From positions 141,697-205,696 of the forward strand of contig NZ_MJEJ02000045.1 in assembly GCF_002095435.2 (NCBI RefSeq): a DNA stretch of 64,000 nt, written 5' to 3'. Made by a program: the position numbers and the translations under genes. Shown here in pieces: positions 51,339-60,121 of the stretch. The notes under the pieces were generated by a model that made no database searches, was not told the DNA's origin, and saw only the letters and a program-made list of their open reading frames with translations. This DNA is from Williamsia sp. 1138 (GTDB lineage: Bacteria > Actinomycetota > Actinomycetes > Mycobacteriales > Mycobacteriaceae). Within the stretch, counting starts at the first letter, position 1. Each line of letters opens with the position of its first letter.

Positions 51339-51970
51339 TGCAGCAGCGCACCATCGTGCACATGATGCGGCACGGGGAAGTACACAACCCCGACGGCATC
51401 CTCTACGGTCGCCTTCCGGGTTTCCACCTGTCCGACCTCGGCGCCGCGCAGGCACAGAAGGTCGCCGACGCGCTCGCCGATCACGACATCACCCACGTTT
51501 TCGCCTCACCGTTGCAGCGTGCCCAGGAGACGGCGACCCCGGTTGCGACGTCCCACGGACTGGAGATCATCACCGACGACGGGCTCATCGAGGCCGACAA
51601 CACCTTCGAAGGCCTGCGGGTCTCGGTCGGCGACGGCGCTCTGCGACGTCCTCGGCACTGGGCAAAGCTCCGCGACCCGTTCACCCCGAGCTGGGGCGAG
51701 CCGTACATCCAATTGGCCCATCGCATGCTGGCGGTGGCCAACAAGGCCCGCGAAGAAGCCAAGGGTCATGAAGCGATCTGCGTCAGCCACCAGTTGCCTG
51801 TCTACACGCTCCGCAGATTCCTTGAAGGACAACGCCTCTGGCACGATCCGCGTAAGCGGCAATGCTCGCTCGCGTCGTTGACGAGCCTGTTGTACGACGG
51901 TGATGCGTTGGTTGACATCGTGTACTCCGAACCGGCCGGTGCCTCGGATCCGCTCGCCACGGGAGCCTGA
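51338..51970 (+). CDS. Histidine phosphatase family protein (Rv0525-like)
   Basis: 210 residues. Phosphoglycerate mutase superfamily: catalytic VHMMRHGEVHNPDG near 8-20, FASPLQRAQETATP near 53, and second His in ICVSHQLPVYTLRR near 150. Likely a phosphatase rather than a mutase. The ATG overlaps the hemL stop (TGATG); AGGAG lies upstream. Starts the run hemL-PGM-TlpA-ccdA-resB-ccsA found in mycobacteria. Confidence 0.85.
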   Translation: MQQRTIVHMMRHGEVHNPDGILYGRLPGFHLSDLGAAQAQKVADALADHDITHVFASPLQRAQETATPVATSHGLEIITDDGLIEADNTFEGLRVSVGDGALRRPRHWAKLRDPFTPSWGEPYIQLAHRMLAVANKAREEAKGHEAICVSHQLPVYTLRRFLEGQRLWHDPRKRQCSLASLTSLLYDGDALVDIVYSEPAGASDPLATGA

Positions 51971-51978
51971 GGGAGCCC

Positions 51979-52014
51979 GGTAGATTCTGATGGAGCAGTA
52001 GATCTTGATGGAGT
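51979..52014. repeat. 18-bp tandem repeat at the TlpA-like gene start
   Basis: GGTAGATTCTGATGGAGC followed directly by AGTAGATCTTGATGGAGT, 15 of 18 the same. Each unit holds a -10-like TAGAT(T/C) and an ATG; the second ATG (52008) is the proposed gene start. Confidence 0.65.
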
Positions 52015-52643
52015 CCGGCCGTGAGCGCAGCGATACGCGCATGTTGGCCCCTTTGGGTTGGCGACTGTGTTGGTTGGTCGTCCTCGCCGTCGCCACGCTC
52101 GTCGTGATGACCGCGTGTAGCACCGGTGACGACGCTGTGCGACAGGGCGATACGTTCGAGTTCGTCTCACCGGGCGGCAAGACCGAGATCTTTTACGATC
52201 CGCCCGCCGAGCGCGGCACCGTGTCGAACATCTCGGGGCCCGATCTGCTCGACGAGAACAAGACGATCAGCCTCGACGACTTCGCAGGTCAGGTGGTCGT
52301 GATCAACGTATGGGGCTCATGGTGCGGGCCCTGCCGGGGTGAGGCAGAAGCACTCGAAGAGGTGTACGCCAACACGAAGGCCTCCGGAGTCGCGTTCCTG
52401 GGCATCGACTTCCGCGACCGCAAGGATTCGGCGCGAGACTTCGTCGAAGACCGCCAGGTCACCTACCCCTCGATTTTCGACTACCCGGGACGCACACTGG
52501 CCAAGCTCACGACCCCGACCTCGGTGGTTCCCACCACACTGGTCCTCGACCGCGACCACCGGGCTGCGGCAGTGTTCCTCAAGGCGATCACTGCCGAAGA
52601 GTTACAGCCGGTTGTCGAGCGGATCGCCGCCGAGAAGAGCTGA
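52008..52643 (+). CDS. Thioredoxin-like lipoprotein of cytochrome c maturation
   Basis: 211 residues. TlpA/ResA-like thiol-disulphide protein that reduces apocytochrome c haem-binding cysteines outside the membrane. Hydrophobic signal [16 protein letters not shown] with lipobox ending at Cys ~42, and thioredoxin motif [16 protein letters not shown] near 106. Start is ATG 52008 or possibly ATG 52041 (MLAPLGW), which gives a more typical signal length. Next gene is ccdA, 5 bases on. Confidence 0.85.
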   Translation: MESGRERSDTRMLAPLGWRLCWLVVLAVATLVVMTACSTGDDAVRQGDTFEFVSPGGKTEIFYDPPAERGTVSNISGPDLLDENKTISLDDFAGQVVVINVWGSWCGPCRGEAEALEEVYANTKASGVAFLGIDFRDRKDSARDFVEDRQVTYPSIFDYPGRTLAKLTTPTSVVPTTLVLDRDHRAAAVFLKAITAEELQPVVERIAAEKS

Positions 52644-52648
52644 CTGCA

Positions 52649-53458
52649 GTGATCTCGGCGACGACCAACCTCGCGGGTGTGGGAGAGAGCTTCTCCGACA
52701 CCGTCTCGAGCGGTCCGCTGTTGCTCGCCCTGGGTGCCTGCATGCTCGCCGGCCTGGTGTCGTTCGCCTCACCGTGCGTGGTCCCGCTGGTGCCCGGATA
52801 CCTGTCGTACCTCGCAGGCCTCGTGGGTGCCGAGGCGCCGGCGACCTCCCCGCAGGAATCGCGGAAGGCGGGACGGCTCAGGGTCACCGGTGCCGCGTTG
52901 CTGTTCGTGCTCGGGTTCACGGTCGTGTTCGTGCTGGCGACCGCGTCGGTCTTCGGGATCACCAGCGCATTTGTCCTCAATCGTGAACTGCTGCAACGCA
53001 TCGGCGGCGTGGTCACGATCATCATGGGTCTGGTCTTCATCGGGCTCATTCCCATCCTGCAGCGCGACGCCCGTTTCCATCCGCGTCTGGTGTCGAATCT
53101 CGTCGGGGCCCCGCTGCTCGGCGCCGTCTTCGCACTCGGCTGGACGCCGTGCCTGGGACCGACGCTCGCCGCGGTCATCACCACCGCCAGTGGAACCGAG
53201 GGCGCCACCGCGGCTCGCGGGGTCACGCTGATCATCTTCTACTGCCTCGGCCTGGGGTTGCCGTTCGTGTTGCTCGCGTTCGGTTCGGCCTGGGCTCTGC
53301 GGGCTGTGGGCTGGATGCGGAACCACGCCCGGGCCATCCAGGTATTCGGAGGTGTACTACTGGTTGTCGTGGGCGTGGCACTGGTGACCGGACTGTGGGA
53401 TCAATTCATCGTCTGGGTCCGCGACGCGTTCGTCACCGACACGGTGCTGCCGATATGA
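52649..53458 (+). CDS. ccdA: Cytochrome c biogenesis thiol transporter CcdA
   Basis: 269 residues, six or seven membrane segments. Moves electrons from cytoplasmic thioredoxin across the membrane. Conserved Cys pair: [19 protein letters not shown] near 38 and [14 protein letters not shown] near 165. The GTG start is 5 bases past the TlpA-like stop; its stop overlaps the resB ATG (ATGA). Confidence 0.92.
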   Translation: MISATTNLAGVGESFSDTVSSGPLLLALGACMLAGLVSFASPCVVPLVPGYLSYLAGLVGAEAPATSPQESRKAGRLRVTGAALLFVLGFTVVFVLATASVFGITSAFVLNRELLQRIGGVVTIIMGLVFIGLIPILQRDARFHPRLVSNLVGAPLLGAVFALGWTPCLGPTLAAVITTASGTEGATAARGVTLIIFYCLGLGLPFVLLAFGSAWALRAVGWMRNHARAIQVFGGVLLVVVGVALVTGLWDQFIVWVRDAFVTDTVLPI

Positions 53459-55197
53459 CGGCCACCGCGACCCGATCGCCACAGCCGGGCAAGCTCCCGC
53501 GGCCCAATCCGATCAAGCGTTACGTCCTCTGGCCTGCACGTAACCTGTGGCGCTCGCTGACGTCGATGCGCACCGCACTGGCCCTGCTGTTCCTGCTGGC
53601 CCTGGCGGCTGTTCCCGGCGCGCTGCTGCCGCAGCGGTCCTTGAACGAGACGAAGACCGAGCAGTACATCGCCGATCACGGTTTCGTCGGCGAATTGTTC
53701 GACAAGATCGGTATGTACGAGGTCTTCTCGAGCATCTGGTTCACCGCGATCTACGCGCTGTTGTTCATCTCACTCGTGGGCTGCCTCACGCCTCGGATGA
53801 TCGAGCACGCCAAGTCACTACGCGCCCGACCCGTGCCCGCACCGCGCAACCTGGCGCGCCTGCCACGCCACGAGAGCCACGAGATCGACGGCACCCCCGA
53901 CGAGATCGCCGCCAAGATCAACGGTGGGCTGCGCGGTTGGCGCAAGACCACCCGCACCGTCGAACGCAAGCAGGCCGACGGCACCGTGGTCACCGTCGTC
54001 GAGGTCTCCGCCGAAAAGGGATACCTGCGCGAGTTCGGCAACCTGGTGTTCCACTTCGCCCTGCTCGCCCTGCTGGTCTCGATCGCAGCGGGCAAGATGT
54101 TCGGCTACGAGGGCACCCGCATCCTGGTGGCAGACGGACAGGAAGGCCTCTGCAACACCTCGACCGCGGTGTACGACTCGTTCCGTGCAGGCAACCTCGT
54201 CGACGGCACCAACCTGAACGAGTTCTGCATGCAGATCGACTCCTTCGACGCCGACTTCCTGCCCAGCGGCCAGCCCGACATGTACAGCGCGAAGATCCGC
54301 TATCAGGTCGGCGAGGACATCGACAACGATGAGTGGCAAGAGAGCGACGTCCAGGTCAACCATCCGCTGCGCATCGCAGGCGACCGGATCTACCTCCTGG
54401 GCAACGGCTTCGCTCCGACCTTCACCGTCACGTTCCCGAACGGGGAGACCCGAACCCAGACGGTGCCGTTCCAGCCCAACGAACTACAGACGATGATGTC
54501 GAGCGGCGCCGCCCGCTTCGACACCCCCGCAGGGCTCTATCCCAACGAGGACGAGCGTCGTAAACACCAGATCGCGCTCGAAGGGCTCTTCGCCCCGACC
54601 GCGGTATTCCACGGTGGCCTGATGACGTCGTCGTTCCCACTCCCCGAGAATCCCGCCGTGGCCATCGACGTCTACCAGGGCGACACCGGCCTCGACACGG
54701 GCCGGCCGCAGAACGTCTTCAGCCTGGACGTCAACTTGATCAACCAGGGCCGGCTGCTCAAGAAAGAGCGCGTCAACCTGCAGCAAGGAGAACAGACGCG
54801 ACTCGAAGACGGCACCACGGTGCAGTTCGACGGGTACCAGCGGTGGGTCTCGCTACAGGTCTCGCACGACCCGGCGCAGAACTGGGTGCTGGTGTCGGCG
54901 ATCGCGATGCTTGCCGGTCTGCTGGTCTCGCTGCTGATCAAACGTCGCCGCGTCTGGGCGAGGATCACGCCGCTGACCGAGTCGCGGTCCGGGGATGCTG
55001 CTCCGCGAGCCCCGACGTCTGCGGAGGAACCGGCTTCTCAGAGCCAGGTCGATCCCTCTACTCTGGATGTGCGACGGTCTGTAGTAGAGATGGCCGGCCT
55101 CGCCCGCACCGACCAGGCCGGTTGGGGTGAGGGTTTCCCGGACATGGTGGCCGATCTACTGGGCCTCGAACGCACGAAGACCCCGAGCGGCAAGTAG
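53455..55197 (+). CDS. resB: Cytochrome c synthase subunit ResB (Ccs1)
   Basis: 580 residues. With CcsA/CcsB forms the System II haem handling and ligation complex. Three N-terminal membrane segments (first near [22 protein letters not shown], the third near 200), a large extracytoplasmic domain with [20 protein letters not shown] before it, and a last segment [20 protein letters not shown] near 490. The ATG at 53455 overlaps the ccdA stop; the longer in-frame reading upstream lies inside ccdA and is not real. Confidence 0.92.
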   Translation: MTATATRSPQPGKLPRPNPIKRYVLWPARNLWRSLTSMRTALALLFLLALAAVPGALLPQRSLNETKTEQYIADHGFVGELFDKIGMYEVFSSIWFTAIYALLFISLVGCLTPRMIEHAKSLRARPVPAPRNLARLPRHESHEIDGTPDEIAAKINGGLRGWRKTTRTVERKQADGTVVTVVEVSAEKGYLREFGNLVFHFALLALLVSIAAGKMFGYEGTRILVADGQEGLCNTSTAVYDSFRAGNLVDGTNLNEFCMQIDSFDADFLPSGQPDMYSAKIRYQVGEDIDNDEWQESDVQVNHPLRIAGDRIYLLGNGFAPTFTVTFPNGETRTQTVPFQPNELQTMMSSGAARFDTPAGLYPNEDERRKHQIALEGLFAPTAVFHGGLMTSSFPLPENPAVAIDVYQGDTGLDTGRPQNVFSLDVNLINQGRLLKKERVNLQQGEQTRLEDGTTVQFDGYQRWVSLQVSHDPAQNWVLVSAIAMLAGLLVSLLIKRRRVWARITPLTESRSGDAAPRAPTSAEEPASQSQVDPSTLDVRRSVVEMAGLARTDQAGWGEGFPDMVADLLGLERTKTPSGK

Positions 55198-55264
55198 ACC
55201 GCCGAGCGGCACGAGCACGAAGTGAGAAGGATGCACGAGATGAATCACTGGGAGAAGGTGACCG

Positions 55265-56236
55265 ATGGACGTCGATGAGACCCTGTCCCGGTATTCGGAT
55301 CTGTGTTACGGCACAGCGCTGACCGTCTACGTGCTGGCGATGATCATGTTCCTGGCCGCGCTCGCGAGCAAACGGCAGGTCGTAGAGAAGGCCGACCAGC
55401 TCGTCGGCGCGGGTGGCCCGACGCCGGTGACGGCCGGCGACGTCCGGACCCCGGGCAAGCTCGAATCTTCCGGCAAGGCACCGCTCGGCGACCGCCTTGC
55501 GAAGATGGCCTACGGCGTCGTCTTGCTCGCCACAGTGTTGCAGATCGGCTCGATCGTGTTGCGCGGCTTCGCAACCGGGCGCGCTCCGTGGGGCAACATG
55601 TACGAGTTCGTCTCGATCGCCTGCGCCGCGGGCATGGTGGCCGCGCTGGTGGTCTTGCGCAAGCGCGAGTACCGCCCGCTGCTCGGATTCGTGTTGCTGC
55701 CCGTGGTGGTGCTGCTGTTCATCGCAGGCACCTATCTCTATACGAACGCCGCACCGGTGGTCCCGGCGCTGAAGTCGTACTGGCTCGCGATCCACGTCTC
55801 GATCGTCGCGGTGGGCTCCGGAGTGTTCCTGGTTTCCGGTGTGGCCAGCATTCTCTACCTGCTCAAACTGAAGTACCCGAACCCCAGTGACAAGTTCTGG
55901 GGCCGGGTACTGCAGCGGGTCCCGTCGGCGCAGACTCTCGATCGGCTGGCCTACAAGACGGTGGTGTTCGCGTTCCCGCTGTTCGGTCTCGGCGTGATCT
56001 GCGGTGCCATCTGGGCCGAAGCCGCGTGGGGTCGTTTCTGGGGTTGGGATCCCAAGGAGACGGTGTCGTTCATCGCCTGGGTGATCTACGCCGCGTATCT
56101 GCACGCCCGTGCCACCGCCGGATGGCGGAACACGGCTGCGGCATGGATCAACATCGCCGGTTTCGTGGCCATGCTGTTCAACCTGTTCATCATCAACCTG
56201 GTGGTGTCCGGCCTGCACTCGTACGCCGGACTGTAA
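55265..56236 (+). CDS. ccsA: Cytochrome c assembly protein CcsA/CcsB
   Basis: 323 residues, about eight membrane segments. The tryptophan-rich WWD haem-binding motif is present as WGRFWGWDPKETVSFIAW near 255, with flanking histidines (AIHVSIVAVGSG and YLHARAT). Handles haem with ResB. ATG at 55265 is 67 bases after resB. The operon thus supplies thiol reduction (TlpA-like, CcdA) and haem attachment (ResB, CcsA) for c-type cytochromes. Confidence 0.93.
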   Translation: MDVDETLSRYSDLCYGTALTVYVLAMIMFLAALASKRQVVEKADQLVGAGGPTPVTAGDVRTPGKLESSGKAPLGDRLAKMAYGVVLLATVLQIGSIVLRGFATGRAPWGNMYEFVSIACAAGMVAALVVLRKREYRPLLGFVLLPVVVLLFIAGTYLYTNAAPVVPALKSYWLAIHVSIVAVGSGVFLVSGVASILYLLKLKYPNPSDKFWGRVLQRVPSAQTLDRLAYKTVVFAFPLFGLGVICGAIWAEAAWGRFWGWDPKETVSFIAWVIYAAYLHARATAGWRNTAAAWINIAGFVAMLFNLFIINLVVSGLHSYAGL

Positions 56237-56241
56237 AGCGG

Positions 56242-56664
56242 CTACGCCACGCGGTCGTTCTGCTGCTTCTTGACGACCTTGAGGAGTTCGATCACCACGT
56301 CGAGGGTGTCGGTCGAAATCGCTTCATGTCGGAATGCCGCGAGGTGGGCGCCGGTCTCGGCTGCCATCTGCACGTACTCGCGCTGCTGTTCCACCCGTTT
56401 GAGATCCTCATCCGGATCGGTGAGGAAGTAGGTCACGCTGATCTCGAATGCACGAGAGATCGCTTCGACGGTCCGGAACGACGGGGTCTTTGCCTTCCCG
56501 GTACGCAGTTGCGAGATGTAGGCGTCGCTCAGCGTGTAACCGAGCTGGTTCGCCTTCAGCGCAATCTTCTTGCCGGTGTAGGGGATTCCGTTCTCATCGC
56601 GAACTGTGTTGAACAGTTCGTTCAGGTGGTCGGCAAAGCTTTTTCCGTCGTGTACAGCAGCCAC
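56242..56664 (-). CDS. EspR-like helix-turn-helix regulator
   Basis: 140 residues. XRE/EspR-type: FADHLNELFNTVRDENG then ALKANQLGYTLSDAYISQLR and TGKAKTPSFRTVEAISRAF, followed by a C-terminal helical dimerisation tail ending VVKKQQNDRVA. Mycobacterial EspR is a nucleoid-associated regulator of ESX-1 genes; orthology is not claimed. The GTG at 56664 has GGGAG ~10 bases upstream on the minus strand; a longer reading to 56748 would include the promoter. ACCTTTAAAGGT lies 68 bases upstream. Confidence 0.78.
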   Translation of the reverse strand: MAAVHDGKSFADHLNELFNTVRDENGIPYTGKKIALKANQLGYTLSDAYISQLRTGKAKTPSFRTVEAISRAFEISVTYFLTDPDEDLKRVEQQREYVQMAAETGAHLAAFRHEAISTDTLDVVIELLKVVKKQQNDRVA

Positions 56665-56731
56665 TTCTCTCACTCCCAGACCTCTGATTTGACTACAGCG
56701 GTGTGCCGCGGTCGAACTAGATTGAGACTCT

Positions 56732-56743
56732 ACCTTTAAAGGT
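56732..56743. promoter_or_regulatory. ACCTTTAAAGGT palindrome
   Basis: A perfect 12-base palindrome in an AT-rich gap (56665-56883), 68-79 bases upstream of the EspR-like gene start. Could be an operator, perhaps for that regulator. The rest of the gap (for example GGTTTATAGTGAAC near 56804) is promoter-like AT-rich sequence with no gene. Confidence 0.4.
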
Positions 56744-56883
56744 CGCAAAGTGGCTACCGGGATGACCCAACTTATGTCGGTTCGTCAAAGTTAATCTGAA
56801 GTCGGTTTATAGTGAACTTTTCTCACCGGCTCGTCGCCAGAACCTTGGACAAAGGGTCAACGATTACTGGACGGTTGTGCAGG

Positions 56884-57129
56884 TCAGTCGGTAGAACTGG
56901 GCCGATCGTCACCGTCTGCCCGATATTTCGGATCTTTATCGCGCGCCTTGCGGTCCAGGTCATTGAGAAATTCGAGATCGTCATCCGGACCAACCGGTCC
57001 GCGAGGCATCTGGCGTCGCGTCGGACGGGTTTCACCTTCTCCGCGTCCTGCCACCGCGTCCGGGCCGAAAGCGCGCCAGGCCAGGTACGTCAGTGCCAAC
57101 AGGCCGATGATGGCAAGCAGGTAGATCAT
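56884..57129 (-). CDS. Small single-pass membrane protein
   Basis: 81 residues. One membrane segment at the start (YLLAIIGLLALTYLAWRAF, residues 3-21) and a charged cytoplasmic tail with PDDDLEFLNDLDRKARDKDP. GGAGGT lies 8 bases before the ATG, a strong ribosome site. No family recognised. It is likely to be real because of the ribosome site and the typical type I/III membrane layout. Confidence 0.7.
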   Translation of the reverse strand: MIYLLAIIGLLALTYLAWRAFGPDAVAGRGEGETRPTRRQMPRGPVGPDDDLEFLNDLDRKARDKDPKYRADGDDRPSSTD

Positions 57130-57192
57130 TGCGGCACCTCCAGAATCAAAGCCGACAAACCCAGGCTACGGGAGGCGGCAAGTGCACATACG

Positions 57193-57229
57193 CGAGCACG
57201 CCGACCGCAGAGTGCGATCGGCGTGCTCG
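57193..57229. terminator. Hairpin after the BldC-like gene
   Basis: CGAGCACGCCGA (57193-57204) pairs with TCGGCGTGCTCG (57218-57229); after one C-A mismatch, CGCA pairs with TGCG around a three-base loop. It lies 43 bases downstream of the minus-strand bldC-like stop. No T-run. Confidence 0.65.
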
Positions 57230-57271
57230 GGTGCTGATGAAGCGGCGCTCGATGGGTGAGAAAGTGTGTTC

Positions 57272-57565
57272 TCAGGCCCCGTGGGCGGGGGTGCGGCGAT
57301 TGAGTAGCTCGACGACGTCGGCTTCGCGGAAGCGACGGTGACCACCGGGCGTACGGATGGCGCCGAGCAAACCGGAGCTGGCCCAGCGTGCAACGGTCTT
57401 CGGGTTCACGTTGAACATGGCGGCGACCTGGCCGGGCGTCAAGGTGTGCTGGCTAGCTGTCTGTGGACTGAGAGCCTGGGGGCCGAGGGACTGGGGGCTC
57501 AGGGATGAGGCTCCGGGGGTGCCGGGGCTGGGCAATCTCGGTCCAAGGGGGCTTGCAAAGGTCAT
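57272..57565 (-). CDS. BldC-type MerR-like DNA-binding protein
   Basis: 97 residues. The last ~60 residues are a BldC-like winged helix: HTLTPGQVAAMFNVNPKTVA, RWASSGLLGAIRTPGGHRRF, READVVELLN. BldC in Streptomyces coats promoters as head-to-tail fibres and holds back development. The first ~38 residues are a Pro/Ser/Gln-rich leader with a repeated SLGPQALSPQ-like motif, which is unusual for the family. ATG 57565 has TAGGAG at good spacing. Confidence 0.85.
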   Translation of the reverse strand: MTFASPLGPRLPSPGTPGASSLSPQSLGPQALSPQTASQHTLTPGQVAAMFNVNPKTVARWASSGLLGAIRTPGGHRRFREADVVELLNRRTPAHGA

Positions 57566-57778
57566 CGCTGCTCCTATCGAGTCTGGCCTTTCGTGCTGCG
57601 CCGTGACACCTGACGGCGTCTGTCGGTGGCGCATCGTTGTACGTGCCGCTCCTGCAGGGCTGCGGGAGACCGCGACTCATGGTTACACCCAAATGCCCAG
57701 GTATTCGAATAGTTAGCTGTTAGTAAAGGGATTGCAAAGGTGGACGTTTCGGGCTCTCCCGGAGGTCGAAGTAAGGTC

Positions 57779-58255
57779 ATGGGCGTAAGCGGAGAAGAGC
57801 TCGGCCCCCCAAACGGCATGAACTCAGAAGGTATGAACCCAGAAGGCGAGAAACCAGTGGCCAAGAAACCATCGGCGAAGAAGCAGACTCCTGCGGCGCC
57901 TGTCTCGCCGTCGCCGGGAGCCGGCCGACGGCTCGCGGTGGACTTGGCGTTGTTCACTGGAGCGCGTATCGCTCTGGTCATCGCGCTGGCGGCCGGTATC
58001 TACCTGCTCGGGAACGTCGTGGGCATCGACGTGCCGGTCCTCGTCGCCGCATTCTTCGCGGTGATCATCGCGCTCCCGTTGGGGATGGTGCTCTTCAAGG
58101 GCCTGCGTGATCGCGTCAACGTCGGCATCGCCACCGTGGACGCCGGCCGCAAGGCGCAGCGCGAGAACCTCACCGCGCGGTTGCGCGGCCAGGAATCCTC
58201 CGGCCGGGAATCTTCTCAGGTCGATGGCAAGTCCAAGGATTCTGGCAAGTCATGA
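57779..58255 (+). CDS. DUF4229-type membrane protein (Rv0531-like)
   Basis: 158 residues (171 from GTG 57740). Polar Met/Glu/Lys-rich start, two membrane segments (~55-75 and ~80-100) and a basic/amphipathic tail with [20 protein letters not shown]. This is the DUF4229 plan. The start is uncertain: ATG 57779 and GTG 57740 are both possible and neither has ideal ribosome spacing. The stop overlaps the next gene (ATGA). The 213-base gap 57566-57778 holds the divergent promoters. Confidence 0.72.
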   Translation: MGVSGEELGPPNGMNSEGMNPEGEKPVAKKPSAKKQTPAAPVSPSPGAGRRLAVDLALFTGARIALVIALAAGIYLLGNVVGIDVPVLVAAFFAVIIALPLGMVLFKGLRDRVNVGIATVDAGRKAQRENLTARLRGQESSGRESSQVDGKSKDSGKS

Positions 58256-59409
58256 CAACCAGGGGCGGACCGGTGAGCGCAGCAGGAGTACCTCGCACAC
58301 TCGATGTGGATCACCGGTTCGACCGCGGCTGGGTGGACAACGCGGTCCGCCTGATCGACGCCGACGCCACCCGTAGCGCAGATACGCATCTGCTGCGATA
58401 CCCACTGCCGGACTGGTCCCGGTGGGACACCGACGCGGGCAACACCGGCATCTCGCTGTACCTGAAGGACGAAAGCACCCACATCACCGGATCGCTCAAG
58501 CATCGACTTGCGCGGTCACTGTTCCTCTATGCCCTGTGCAACGGCTGGATTCTGAGGGGGACCACCGTCATCGAGGCCTCGTCGGGGTCGACTGCGGTGT
58601 CCGAGGCCTACTTCGCCCAGCTGATCGGGGTGCCGTTCATCGCCGTCATGCCTCGGACCACGTCGCCGGCGAAAGTCGCGCTGATCGAGCGCCGCGGCGG
58701 TCGTTGCCACTTCGTCGACCGCTCCGACGAGGTGTACTCGGAGGCTCAGCGGCTCGCCGACGAAACGGGCGGGCACTTCATCGACCAGTTCACGATGGCC
58801 GAGCGGGCCACTGACTGGCGCGGCAACAACAACATCGCCGAATCGATCTTCACCCAGCTCGCCCAGGAGGAGTACCCGGTGCCCACCTGGGTCGTCGTCG
58901 GTGCAGGCACCGGTGGCACCTCCGCGACCATCGGGCGGTTCATCCGCTACCGCAGGCATCAGACCTGGCTGTGTGTGGTCGATCCGGAGAACTCGGCCTT
59001 CTTCCCGGCCTACCGGGACGCCGACCCCGAGGCAGGTTCTGACACCGGCTCACGTATCGAGGGCATCGGTAGGCCGCGCGTCGAACCATCCTTCATCTCG
59101 CAGGTCATCGACCGCATGATGTCGGTCCCCGACGACGCCAGTATCGCGACTGCGCGCCGGGCCAGTGAGACCCTCGGCAGGCGGGTCGGCGGCTCGACAG
59201 GCACGAACCTGTGGGGGGCACTGCGGCTGATCGCCGAGATGCGGGCGCAGCGTCGACCGGGAAGTGTTGTGACACTGTTGTGCGACGGCGGTGATCGCTA
59301 CTCCGGAACGTATTACAACGACGAGTGGCTGGCCGAAAAAGGCCTGGACCTCGGCCGTGCAGAGGGGATGCTGGATGAGTTCTTCACCACCGGAGAGTGG
59401 AGTGAGTGA
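58252..59409 (+). CDS. PLP-dependent cysteine synthase-family lyase (Cds1-like)
   Basis: 385 residues. Fold type II PLP enzyme: [20 protein letters not shown] with PLP-lysine near 83, [20 protein letters not shown] near 106, and phosphate loop [16 protein letters not shown] near 217. The Ser/Lys motif and length fit the cysteine synthase branch that includes Rv3684 (Cds1), reported as an L-cysteine desulfhydrase making H2S, rather than CysK or CysM. Translationally coupled to the DUF4229 gene (ATGA) and to the ABC ATPase downstream (8-base overlap). Confidence 0.8.
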   Translation: MTTRGGPVSAAGVPRTLDVDHRFDRGWVDNAVRLIDADATRSADTHLLRYPLPDWSRWDTDAGNTGISLYLKDESTHITGSLKHRLARSLFLYALCNGWILRGTTVIEASSGSTAVSEAYFAQLIGVPFIAVMPRTTSPAKVALIERRGGRCHFVDRSDEVYSEAQRLADETGGHFIDQFTMAERATDWRGNNNIAESIFTQLAQEEYPVPTWVVVGAGTGGTSATIGRFIRYRRHQTWLCVVDPENSAFFPAYRDADPEAGSDTGSRIEGIGRPRVEPSFISQVIDRMMSVPDDASIATARRASETLGRRVGGSTGTNLWGALRLIAEMRAQRRPGSVVTLLCDGGDRYSGTYYNDEWLAEKGLDLGRAEGMLDEFFTTGEWSE

Positions 59410-60121
59410 ACAGTCGCAGACTGTCGGGGCGCACGCGCCGGGCGCTCGTCCCATGGTCGAGGCGGTCGATCTGGTGCGCGAATACCGGATGGGCGAGCAA
59501 CGCGTCCGGGCGCTCGACGGCCTGAACCTGACCCTGCAGGCCCGGCAGTTCGTTTCGATCGTCGGACCATCCGGGGCGGGTAAGAGCACGCTACTGCACG
59601 TGCTCGGCGCTCTCGACGTGCCGGATTCGGGGTCCATCGTCGTCGACGGACTCGATCTCGGGTCGCTGTCCGAAGAGCAGCAGTCCGAGTTCCGCAGGCA
59701 TCGGGTCGGATTCATCTTCCAGTTCTTCAACCTGATACCCACCATGTCCGCGTGGGAGAACGTGGCCCTGCCGAGGTTGCTGGACGGAAAGTCGTTGAGG
59801 TCGGCCAAATCCGAGGCCATCGCACTGCTCGAACGGGTGGGGCTGGGCGACCGCGAGAAGCACCGCCCGTCGGAGCTCTCCGGTGGACAGATGCAGCGGG
59901 TGGCAATTGCCCGCTCACTGATCATGAGTCCGCGGATCGTGCTCGCCGACGAACCGACCGGCAACCTCGATTCTCATACGGGCGAATCGATCCTCGAGCT
60001 GTTGACCGAGGTGAGCCGCGAAGGCGACGGCAGGCTCGTGGTGATGGTCACGCACGACAACAAGGCGGCCGCACACGCCGATCGGACGATCACCGTGCGG
60101 GACGGGAAGATCGAGGAGTGA
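59402..60121 (+). CDS. ABC transporter ATP-binding protein, LolD/MacB type
   Basis: 239 residues. Walker [10 protein letters not shown] near 49, Q-loop in [12 protein letters not shown] near 95, signature [16 protein letters not shown] near 155 and Walker [14 protein letters not shown] near 180. The GTG at 59402 gives MSEQSQTVG; its stop overlaps the permease start (GTGA). With the FtsX-like permease it forms a mechanotransmission-type exporter pair. Confidence 0.9.
   Translation: MSEQSQTVGAHAPGARPMVEAVDLVREYRMGEQRVRALDGLNLTLQARQFVSIVGPSGAGKSTLLHVLGALDVPDSGSIVVDGLDLGSLSEEQQSEFRRHRVGFIFQFFNLIPTMSAWENVALPRLLDGKSLRSAKSEAIALLERVGLGDREKHRPSELSGGQMQRVAIARSLIMSPRIVLADEPTGNLDSHTGESILELLTEVSREGDGRLVVMVTHDNKAAAHADRTITVRDGKIEE

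Noticed and set aside
53149..53454. N-terminal extension of ResB
   Set aside because: The extension is inside ccdA in another frame; ATG 53455 with an ATGA overlap is the natural start.
59752..60117. N-terminal extension of the FtsX-like permease
   Set aside because: It overlaps the ABC ATPase in another frame and is Arg-rich; GTG 60118 with a GTGA overlap fits.
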